A stretch of 5,404 nucleotides of DNA from Acidimicrobiia bacterium. GTDB taxonomy: Bacteria; Actinomycetota; Acidimicrobiia; Acidimicrobiales; Ilumatobacteraceae. This document shows positions 1 to 5,276 of the stretch, in pieces. Location: the NCBI GenBank assembly GCA_013811855.1, contig JACCUL010000296.1, positions 1 to 5,404 on the forward strand. The letters run 5' to 3'. Every line of letters starts with the position of its first letter. The first letter of the stretch is position 1. Position numbers and translations under genes: made by a program. The notes beneath the pieces are model-generated. The model was not told where the DNA came from, did not search any database, and was given only the letters and a program-made list of their open reading frames with translations.

Positions 1-1092
1 GTGCTGACCCACGTGCTCGCCGTCCCCCGGTGGGCGGCCACCGGCCTCGGCACCGCCGCCATCGCCGTCCAGCTCGCCGCCGCGGTGCGCGGTTGGCCGG
101 GACCAGCCGACACGCTCGGCAGCCTGGCCCTGTGGGGTATGCGCCAAGAGCCCGTCGACCTGCTGGCGCTGGTGGTCGTCGGAGCGGCGATCATCGCCGC
201 GCTGGCGACCGCCGGTCGGCTGGTGGTCGAACCGCTCGTGCGGCGCGGCGATCTCGTCTCGCAACTGCGCTTCGCCGTGACGGTGCAGGATCTGCGCACC
301 GTCGTGCTGCTGCGCCGGCAGCTCCGCAACGAGCATCCCCGCGACGAACCATGGCTGCGCCGGCGACCGACGTCGCCGACCGGTCCGACGGGTGCCGTCT
401 GGCGCCGGGGGTGGCGCGGGTTGGCTCGCTACCCGCTGCCGCGCATCGTCCGCATGGTGTTGCTGGCCGGGGTCGCCGCCGTCGGCGTCGTCGCCGCGGT
501 CCGGGGAACGACCCCCGCGCTCGTCGCCACCGGCGTGGCGCTGCACCTCCTCGGCCTCGACGCCGTCGAGCCCTTGTCCCAGGAGATCGACCGTCCCGAC
601 CACACGGATTCGTTGCCCCGCGACCGCGGGTGGCTGCTCGTGCGCCACCTCGCCGCACCGGCAGTCGCGCTGGTCCCCATCGCGTTGCTCGGTGCCGGGA
701 TCGTCGTCGCCTTCGAACCCGACGCCGCTGCCGCGGCGGTGACGCTGGCCGCGCCGGTGACGTGGGCGGCCGTGTGCGGCTCCGTCGTCACCGTCGTACG
801 CGACGCACCCGACCTCGTCGCCGTGTCACCGCGATCGGCGGCGATGCCCCCCGAGGTGGCTGGCTTCGCGTCCACCATCCGCCTGCTCCTCCCCGTCGTC
901 GTGAGCGTGCTCGGCACCGCCCCGGTGCTGGCGATGCGCGAGCTGCCGACCGCCGGCACGGTGCTGCGATCCATCGCCGGCGCCGCGCTCCTGATCGCCG
1001 CCACCGTCCTGTGGGTGCGGCGGCGGGATCATTGGGCGGCGCGCTGGCGGGCGTTCCTCGAGGGCGCCCAACGAGCAAAGGCGGCCTCGTGA
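1..1092 (+). CDS. Polytopic membrane protein, probable ABC exporter permease (possibly 5'-truncated)
   Basis: This 363-residue integral membrane protein is read from a GTG at base 1. The window starts on that codon, so the true start may lie upstream and no ribosome binding site can be inspected. About eight hydrophobic stretches are visible, near residues 11-30, 52-74, 148-168, 170-188, 217-238, 242-266, 292-312 and 321-339. Between the second and third lies a charged, Arg-rich cytoplasmic-type loop (about 80-147). Another polar loop with D-R-P-D-H-T-D-S-L-P lies around 197-206. There is no Walker motif, so it is not an ATPase. The stop codon overlaps the start of an ABC ATP-binding gene by 4 bp (GTGA), which argues strongly that the two proteins form one transporter. 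I do not recognise a named family, and the substrate cannot be inferred. The permease role is inferred from topology and context. The C-terminus is basic (W-V-R-R-R-D-H-W), as expected for a cytoplasmic end. Confidence 0.6.
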   Translation: MLTHVLAVPRWAATGLGTAAIAVQLAAAVRGWPGPADTLGSLALWGMRQEPVDLLALVVVGAAIIAALATAGRLVVEPLVRRGDLVSQLRFAVTVQDLRTVVLLRRQLRNEHPRDEPWLRRRPTSPTGPTGAVWRRGWRGLARYPLPRIVRMVLLAGVAAVGVVAAVRGTTPALVATGVALHLLGLDAVEPLSQEIDRPDHTDSLPRDRGWLLVRHLAAPAVALVPIALLGAGIVVAFEPDAAAAAVTLAAPVTWAAVCGSVVTVVRDAPDLVAVSPRSAAMPPEVAGFASTIRLLLPVVVSVLGTAPVLAMRELPTAGTVLRSIAGAALLIAATVLWVRRRDHWAARWRAFLEGAQRAKAAS

Positions 1093-1772
1093 ACGGCGCG
1101 CCCGCGGTGGAGGCGACCGACGTCGTGAAGACGTACGGCGACGCGGCGGCGGTCGGGCCGGTCGATCTCCGGATCGAGCTGGGCACGCGGGTCGTCCTCC
1201 TCGGCCACAACGGCAGCGGCAAGACGACGTTGCTGCGCATCGTCGCCGGGCTGCTCCAACCCACCTCCGGCACGGTCACGGTGATGGGCCAGGCGGCGGG
1301 ATCGCTGGCCGCCAGGAGCGCCGCCTCGTACCTCGGCGATCAGCCTTCGTTCTACGACGACCTCAGCCTGCGGGAGCACCTTGAGTACATCGCCCGACTC
1401 CACGACACGACCGACTGGGAGGATCGCGCCACGGATCTGGTGGACCTCCTCGGCCTCGGCGATCGCGCCGACGAGCTCCCGACGACGTTCAGCCGCGGGC
1501 TCCGCCAGAAGGCGGCCATCGCGCTCGCCTTCGTGCGGCCGTTCGACGTTCTGCTCGTCGACGAGCCGTTCGTCGGCCTCGACCTCGCCGGCCGGCAGGC
1601 CCTGCTCGAGCTGTTCGTCCGCAGCCACGCCGCAGGCGCCGCGCTGCTCGTGGCGACCCACGAGCTGGCGACGGTGGCCGCCGCCGAGCGCATCGTCGCC
1701 CTGCGCGACGGGCTCGTCGTCTTCGACGGCCCCACCGCCGAGGCCGACGTGGACCGTCTCGTCACGCGGTGA
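1089..1772 (+). CDS. ABC transporter ATP-binding protein
   Basis: This 227-residue cytoplasmic ATPase subunit is a single nucleotide-binding domain of normal length. It hydrolyses ATP to drive a membrane partner. Visible motifs, in order: Walker A G-H-N-G-S-G-K-T-T at residues 39-47, Q-loop Gln85, the ABC signature in the variant F-S-R-G-L-R-Q (134-140), Walker B L-L-V-D-E-P (155-160) with catalytic Glu159, D-loop G-L-D (163-165), and H-loop His191 in A-T-H-E. The S-R-G-x-R-Q signature is typical of ABC-2/BcrA/CcmA-like exporters rather than of importers with LSGGQ. The GTG at 1089 was chosen because it overlaps the upstream stop as GTGA and has AAAGG at 1077-1081, 7 nt before it. The reading frame stays open far upstream, but that part is an out-of-frame shadow of the membrane gene. 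It is probably translationally coupled to that gene. Substrate unknown; direction inferred as export. Confidence 0.93.
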   Translation: MNGAPAVEATDVVKTYGDAAAVGPVDLRIELGTRVVLLGHNGSGKTTLLRIVAGLLQPTSGTVTVMGQAAGSLAARSAASYLGDQPSFYDDLSLREHLEYIARLHDTTDWEDRATDLVDLLGLGDRADELPTTFSRGLRQKAAIALAFVRPFDVLLVDEPFVGLDLAGRQALLELFVRSHAAGAALLVATHELATVAAAERIVALRDGLVVFDGPTAEADVDRLVTR

Positions 1773-1819
1773 TGCGGCCGCCTACGGGCCTGGACGCGCC
1801 GGCGTGCCGAATCCGTGCT

Positions 1820-1840
1820 GTCACGTCGGACCGACGCGAC
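1820..1840. promoter_or_regulatory. 21-bp imperfect palindrome, operator-like
   Basis: The half-sites GTCACGTCGG and CCGACGCGAC flank a central A at 1830. Nine of ten pairs are complementary, with one A/C mismatch at 1823/1837, and the inner six pairs are perfect. The one-base centre is too tight for a good RNA hairpin and no T-tract follows. A transcription-factor dimer site therefore fits better than an intrinsic terminator. It lies about 65 bp upstream of the start codon at 1896 and 48 bp after the ABC gene stop. Short GC palindromes arise by chance in such DNA, so the assignment is tentative. Confidence 0.35.
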
Positions 1841-1861
1841 CCCGGGCTGGCGGGACTCGGG

Positions 1862-1887
1862 TTGAACCGTGCCGGCAGGGGTAGGGT
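1862..1887 (+). promoter_or_regulatory. Candidate promoter, possibly giving a leaderless mRNA
   Basis: TAGGGT at 1882-1887 matches the actinobacterial -10 form TAnnnT. It ends 8 nt before the ATG at 1896, so transcription would begin at or within a base or two of the start codon. A -35-like TTGAAC sits at 1862-1867, but the 14-nt spacer is shorter than the usual 16-18. The same bases also contain AGGG (1883-1886), 9 nt before the ATG, which could serve as a ribosome binding site if the transcript starts further upstream. The two readings cannot be separated from sequence. Confidence 0.35.
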
Positions 1888-1895
1888 TCGGCGCC

Positions 1896-2540
1896 ATGCA
1901 CGAGTACGAGACCGTGAGCGTCTCCACCTTCGAGGCGGCCTCGTTGGCTGACCAGCTCTCCGAGAAGTCCGGCGACGGGTGGGACGTCGTCGCCATCGTG
2001 CCGGCGGGCCGCGACATCGTCGCCTATCTGCGGCGGGAGAGCACGACCAGCTCCGGCGACAGCGCCTCGGCCTCGTCCGGTGACGACACGGGCGCGACGG
2101 CGGCGTGGGGATCGACGTCATCGACCGACGCCATCTCGAGCGGCTCGTCAACGTCCGACGCCACCGACACGACCGTCAGCGCCGGCGGATGGGGTCCGGG
2201 CGCCGGTGACGCGCCGGCCGCTCCGGCCGCCAGCGAGCCGGCGGGATGGGGCACGGCGCCCGCTTCGTCGGCACCGAGCGGCAACTGGGGCTCGACGTCG
2301 GGCAGCGACTCCGGCTCCTCCCAGGGGTGGGGCGGCCAGTCGGCGGCGCCCTCGCCGGGCTATGGGCAGGGTGGCTACGGCTCGGCACCGGCCGCTCCCG
2401 CGCCGTCCACGCCGTCGGTCCCGGCCGGCTGGTACACCGACCCGGCCGGCCGCTACGAGCTGCGCTACTGGGACGGCGCGGCCTGGACCGAGCACGTCTC
2501 GCGCGCCGGCCAGCAGTACACCGACCCGCCCGTCGCCTGA
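1896..2540 (+). CDS. DUF4177-like / DUF2510 protein with Trp-Gly-rich disordered linker
   Basis: This 214-residue protein has three parts. Residues 2-47 (H-E-Y-E-T-V start, G-D-G-W-D-V-V-A core with Trp29, then A-Y-L-R-R) resemble the small DUF4177 fold. Residues 48-175 are low-complexity Ser/Gly/Ala/Thr/Pro, with acidic residues and five Trp-Gly pairs at 71, 99, 118, 131 and 145, followed by Gly-Tyr repeats near 155-162. Residues 176-202 form a DUF2510 domain: P-A-G-W-Y-T-D-P, then R-Y-W-D-G-A-A-W-T-E-H. In actinobacteria DUF2510 commonly sits on membrane or envelope proteins, but here there is no signal peptide and no membrane segment, so the protein is predicted to be soluble. The function is unknown; tethering or scaffolding would be a guess. 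The ATG at 1896 is preferred over an in-frame GTG at 1869 because of its AGGG or TAGGGT context. It is probably co-transcribed with the MBL-Rieske gene 17 bp downstream. Confidence 0.88.
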   Translation: MHEYETVSVSTFEAASLADQLSEKSGDGWDVVAIVPAGRDIVAYLRRESTTSSGDSASASSGDDTGATAAWGSTSSTDAISSGSSTSDATDTTVSAGGWGPGAGDAPAAPAASEPAGWGTAPASSAPSGNWGSTSGSDSGSSQGWGGQSAAPSPGYGQGGYGSAPAAPAPSTPSVPAGWYTDPAGRYELRYWDGAAWTEHVSRAGQQYTDPPVA

Positions 2541-2543
2541 CCC

Positions 2544-2548
2544 GGGAG
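2544..2548 (+). promoter_or_regulatory. Ribosome binding site deciding the MBL-Rieske start
   Basis: GGGAG lies 9 nt before the GTG at 2558 and 24 nt before the next in-frame ATG at 2573. This favours the GTG as the initiator. It lies in the 17-bp gap after the preceding stop, consistent with translation within one operon. Confidence 0.6.
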
Positions 2549-2557
2549 CTCGCCTCC

Positions 2558-4213
2558 GTGCGCGCACCGCTGATGCGCGCCACGTCGATCGGCCACGCCG
2601 GGATCCTGATCGAGACCGAGCACACCTCGATCCTCTGCGATCCATGGTTCCTGCCCGCGTTTTTCGGGTCGTGGTTCCCGTTCCCCCGCAACGACCAGCT
2701 GTCCGGCGAACTGCTGGCGCGTCTCGAAGCGGTCGACCACCTCTACGTCTCCCATCTGCACAGTGACCACTGGGACGCGCCGTGGTTGTGCCAGCACCTG
2801 CGCCGGGACGTCGACGTCCTCCTGCCCGGGTACCCGACGCGCGAGCTCGAGCGGGCGATGCGGTCACTCGGTTTCACCGAGCTGACCCGCACCGTGGACG
2901 GCGAGGAGCTCGATCTCGACGGCCTGACCGTGGCCATCCACGTCGAGACGAGCATCACCGACGGACCGGGCGGCGACTCGGCGCTCGTCGTGTCGAACGG
3001 TGCCGTGCGCTTCGTCGACCAGAACGACTGCCGCACGACCGACCTCGACGCCTTGCGCAGCCACGGCCCCGTCGACCTCCACTGGCTGCAGTACAGCGGG
3101 GCGATCTGGTACCCGATGGTGTACGACCTCGCACCCGACGAGATGCAGGCGCGGGTGACCGCCAAGGTCGACAGCCAACTCGCCCGGGCGATGCGCTACG
3201 TCGAGTCGGTCGGCGCCCGCGCCGTCGTTCCCAGCGCCGGTCCCCCGTGCTTCCTCGACCCCGAGCTGTTCCGCCTCAACGTCATCGACGACGAGTCGAG
3301 CAAGCAGAGCAAGCAGAGCAAGCAGAGCATCTTCGTCGACCAGCGGACGTTCCTCGGCCGCCTCACCGCGTCCGGCCACCGCGGCATCCTGGCTGTGCCG
3401 GGCACCGCCATCGAGGTGACGCCGGAGGAGATCACGGTCCACCACCCGGTGCCGGACGCCGACGTCGAGGCCATCTTCACCGCCAAGGGCGACCACTTGC
3501 GGGACTACCAGGCGGACTGGTTGCCGTGGATCGACGGCCTCAAGGCGGGCTGGGCGGACCACGAGCCGACCGACCTCGTCACCACACTCCGCGAGTGGTG
3601 GGAGCCGCTTCTGGAGATGGCGCCCACCGTGCGCGACGCGGTGGGCGGTGCCTGCCTGCTGCGGGCCGGTGACGTGGAGATCCTCGTCGACTTCCCGGCC
3701 GGCACGGTCGGCGCCTCCGAGGGGCAGGATCACGCCTTTCGCTTCGACATCGACCGCTCGCTCGTCGAGGAGGTCGTCGCCGCCCGCGCTGTCGACTGGA
3801 GCAACTCACTGTTCCTCTCGTGCCGGTTCTCGGCCTGGCGTCGTGGCGAGTTCAACGAGTGGGTCTACAACTTCTTCAAGTCGCTGTCCGTCGAGCGGAT
3901 GCGCCGGACGGAGGCCGAGGCCGTCCGCAGGCTCTATCCGCCGACCGAGGTCGAGCCCGACATCGAGCTCGACGGCTGGGTCGTGCAGCGCCGCTGCCCG
4001 CACCGCAACGCCGACCTGGCCGTGTTCGGCGAGGTCGACGACTGCACGCTGACGTGCACACTGCACGGGTGGCGCTTCGACCTCGACAGCGGCCGGTGCC
4101 TGACGTCAGCCGACCATCCGATCCGCTCCCGGCGGGCCGGGAAGGCGGAGCGAGCCGAGCAAGCGATCGCGGTGCGATGGGGCGACGCTGGTCAGGACGG
4201 CGACAACAGGTGA
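2558..4213 (+). CDS. Metallo-beta-lactamase fold / Rieske [2Fe-2S] fusion protein (putative oxygenase-type enzyme)
   Basis: This is a 551-residue soluble protein with no signal peptide. The N-terminal domain (about 7-245) is UlaG-like metallo-beta-lactamase. It has G-H-A-G at 12-15, D28-P-W in the next strand, and the metal motif H66-L-H68-S-D70-H71-W. A later F-V-D-Q-N-D-C segment (152-158) probably supplies a further metal-ligand Asp. A middle region (about 258-445) includes a Trp-rich helix around 347 and a block near 395-435 (F-R-F-D-I-D, S-C-R-F-S-A-W-R). The C-terminal Rieske domain (about 470-525) carries C480-P-H482 and C500-T-L-H503 followed by G-W-R-F-D, all four cluster ligands being intact. 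The pairing recalls CMP-N-acetylneuraminate hydroxylase (CMAH), which has a Rieske domain and an MBL-like metal domain, but there the Rieske domain is N-terminal. By analogy the cluster may pass electrons to a metal site in the MBL domain; the substrate is unknown. Residues 248-257 form a Ser-Lys-Gln repeat. The last 22 bp overlap the convergent transpeptidase gene. Confidence 0.88.
   Translation: MRAPLMRATSIGHAGILIETEHTSILCDPWFLPAFFGSWFPFPRNDQLSGELLARLEAVDHLYVSHLHSDHWDAPWLCQHLRRDVDVLLPGYPTRELERAMRSLGFTELTRTVDGEELDLDGLTVAIHVETSITDGPGGDSALVVSNGAVRFVDQNDCRTTDLDALRSHGPVDLHWLQYSGAIWYPMVYDLAPDEMQARVTAKVDSQLARAMRYVESVGARAVVPSAGPPCFLDPELFRLNVIDDESSKQSKQSKQSIFVDQRTFLGRLTASGHRGILAVPGTAIEVTPEEITVHHPVPDADVEAIFTAKGDHLRDYQADWLPWIDGLKAGWADHEPTDLVTTLREWWEPLLEMAPTVRDAVGGACLLRAGDVEILVDFPAGTVGASEGQDHAFRFDIDRSLVEEVVAARAVDWSNSLFLSCRFSAWRRGEFNEWVYNFFKSLSVERMRRTEAEAVRRLYPPTEVEPDIELDGWVVQRRCPHRNADLAVFGEVDDCTLTCTLHGWRFDLDSGRCLTSADHPIRSRRAGKAERAEQAIAVRWGDAGQDGDNR
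3299..3328 (+). repeat. In-frame 9-bp tandem repeat (3.3 copies) encoding Ser-Lys-Gln
   Basis: The unit AGCAAGCAG is repeated exactly three times from 3299 to 3325, followed by a partial AGC. It encodes S-K-Q x3 plus S at residues 248-257 of the MBL-Rieske protein, between V-I-D-D-E-S and I-F-V-D-Q. The copies are identical at the nucleotide level, which suggests recent slippage expansion. The period is a multiple of three, so copy-number change would keep the frame. The stretch is AT-richer than its surroundings and its basic composition suggests a solvent-exposed loop. Confidence 0.9.
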
Positions 4214-5184
4214 ACCCACACCGGGAGGCCCATCGGCATCAACCCGGTCTCCCAGATGTAGTCCATGGCCTGGGTGGTGACCCGCACGCAGCCGTGTGAC
4301 GCCGGGTAGTTGGGCACGCTGTTGGAGCCGTGCACGGCGATGCCGCCGACGAAGTACTTGGGCCGGTAGATCTGGCCGAGGTCGCCCTCCCACCAGCCTT
4401 CGACCCGCTCGCGGTAGACGTCGTGGAGCCCGTCGGGGGTGAGCGACACGCCCTCGATCGTCTCGCCCGGCGTGTTCTGGTCCGGCTCCTCGTACTTCTC
4501 GCCGTTGCCCGTCGATGTGTTGAACGTCCACACCGGGCGACCGTCGACGACGACGAACAGCAGCTGGCGGGTCTTGTCGATCTCGACGAGCGTGCCGGCG
4601 TCGGCGCGACCGTGCGGCTTGACGGTCAGGCTCGTCAGGTACGCGGCCGTGTTCTGGTCGACCTCACCCGTCGCCGGAAACTGCATGTACTTCTGGAACG
4701 CCATCACGGCCTGTTGCGTCGTCAGCCCGTACGCGCCGTCGGCGGCGTCCAGCCAGATGCCGAGGTCGAGCAGGCGCTGCTGCACCCGCTGGGTCTCCGG
4801 TCCCCCGGAGGCCCCGACGGCAGCCAAGGGCGCGTCCAGCGCGGCGATCGGCACGATGTTGGCCGGCGGCGCCTCGGTGGTGGTCGTCGGCCGTTCCGTC
4901 GTCGTCGGCCGCTCCGTCGTCGTCGGGCGCGCGGTGGTCGTCGGCCGTTCCGTCGTCGTCGGCCGCTCCGTCGTCGTCGTGGCCCGGGTCGAGAGTGGCG
5001 TCGTCGGCGACGCGGTGGCTGCCGCCGTCGCCGGTGCGGGGGTCGAGCCGTCGCCGTCCGGATCCGCGGTCGTCACTGCGGTGCACGCCGTCAGCAGCGC
5101 CACCCCGGCGAGCCCGGTCGCCACCAGGCGGCGTCGCCATGCCCACTCACGAGTGATCACACCGCACGCCGAGACATCCACCAT
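4192..5184 (-). CDS. Lipoprotein L,D-transpeptidase (peptidoglycan-binding + YkuD domains)
   Basis: This 330-residue exported enzyme should form 3-3 (or protein) cross-links in peptidoglycan by attacking meso-diaminopimelate-containing tetrapeptide stems. The N-terminus has a basic region (R-R-R at 17-19), a hydrophobic core and a lipobox L-T-A-C with lipidated Cys34. A Thr/Pro-rich stalk follows (about 35-107), including five TTTERP-type repeats at 70-99. Next is a peptidoglycan-binding domain (about 128-187: V-Q-Q-R-L-L-D-L-G, D-G-A-Y-G, A-V-M-A-F-Q). The YkuD catalytic domain (about 199-326) carries H285-G and S296-H-G-C-V-R301, with nucleophile Cys299. The start at 5184 (ATG) gives a proper lipoprotein signal and has AGGA 8 nt upstream. 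An internal GTG (codon 9) could also work. The open frame continues to 5382, but that part is Pro/Arg-rich shadow overlapping the next gene. It converges with the MBL-Rieske gene, overlapping it by 22 bp. Confidence 0.93.
   Translation of the reverse strand: MVDVSACGVITREWAWRRRLVATGLAGVALLTACTAVTTADPDGDGSTPAPATAAATASPTTPLSTRATTTTERPTTTERPTTTARPTTTERPTTTERPTTTTEAPPANIVPIAALDAPLAAVGASGGPETQRVQQRLLDLGIWLDAADGAYGLTTQQAVMAFQKYMQFPATGEVDQNTAAYLTSLTVKPHGRADAGTLVEIDKTRQLLFVVVDGRPVWTFNTSTGNGEKYEEPDQNTPGETIEGVSLTPDGLHDVYRERVEGWWEGDLGQIYRPKYFVGGIAVHGSNSVPNYPASHGCVRVTTQAMDYIWETGLMPMGLPVWVHLLSPS
4879..4979 (-). repeat. 18-bp tandem repeats of the TTTERP stalk, with a 47-bp perfect direct repeat
   Basis: Five 18-bp units (4888-4977) encode T-T-T-E-R-P, with the middle unit reading T-T-T-A-R-P. 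At higher order, bases 4879-4925 and 4933-4979 are identical over 47 bp with a 54-bp offset, which equals three units. This indicates that the array grew by duplication of a multi-unit block. The segment encodes the flexible spacer between the lipid anchor and the peptidoglycan-binding domain. Length change in 18-bp steps would keep the frame. Confidence 0.9.
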
Positions 5185-5191
5185 CGCAGGG

Positions 5192-5197
5192 ATCCTA
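5192..5197 (-). promoter_or_regulatory. Candidate -10 element for the L,D-transpeptidase gene
   Basis: On the minus strand TAGGAT is followed by 7 nt and then the ATG at 5184. As a -10 hexamer (TAnnnT form) it would place the transcript start at or near the ATG, giving a leaderless message. The overlapping AGGA could instead be a ribosome binding site at 8-nt spacing. I see no convincing -35 at normal spacing. A 5-bp inverted repeat, GACGG and CCGTC around a 3-nt centre, lies just upstream at 5200-5212. Confidence 0.35.
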
Positions 5198-5216
5198 CCG
5201 ACGGCCTCCGTCAGGG

Positions 5217-5247
5217 CCCCGGCACCCCGTTGTCGTGGGGGTCGGGG
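5217..5247 (-). terminator. Possible GC-rich hairpin downstream of the HNH-like gene
   Basis: CCCC blocks at 5217-5220 and 5225-5228 can pair with GGGG at 5244-5247 and 5238-5241. With the adjoining G-C and A-T pairs this gives a stem of about 10 bp with a 2-nt bulge and a 9-nt loop. It starts 29 nt after the stop of the upstream minus-strand gene. No T-tract follows on either strand, so it is a weak candidate for an intrinsic terminator. The rest of the 92-bp intergenic region (5185-5276) holds only the candidate promoter. Confidence 0.25.
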
Positions 5248-5276
5248 TCGTCGGCGGGTTCGGTGCGGAGGTGGTG

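Noticed and set aside
30..1088. In-frame upstream extension of the ABC ATPase giving a 580-residue protein
   Set aside because: The extra part is Arg/Pro-rich, out-of-frame reading of the membrane protein gene. The GTG at 1089 has AAAGG 7 nt upstream and a typical coupled overlap.
1869..1895. GTG at 1869 as start of the DUF2510 protein
   Set aside because: It adds nine residues (M-P-A-G-V-G-F-G-A) unrelated to the domain, and the ATG at 1896 has the AGGG or TAGGGT context at the right distance.
2573..2575. ATG at 2573 as start of the MBL-Rieske protein
   Set aside because: GGGAG lies 24 nt away from it but 9 nt from the GTG at 2558. The difference is only five residues, so it cannot be excluded fully.
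2864..3733. 289-codon open frame on the minus strand opposite the MBL-Rieske gene
   Set aside because: Long antisense frames are expected in GC-rich coding DNA. The plus strand carries clear catalytic motifs here, and the antisense product shows no recognisable domain.
4879..4979. CRISPR-like look of regularly spaced repeats
   Set aside because: The units are contiguous 18-bp coding repeats without unique spacers, in frame within the transpeptidase stalk.
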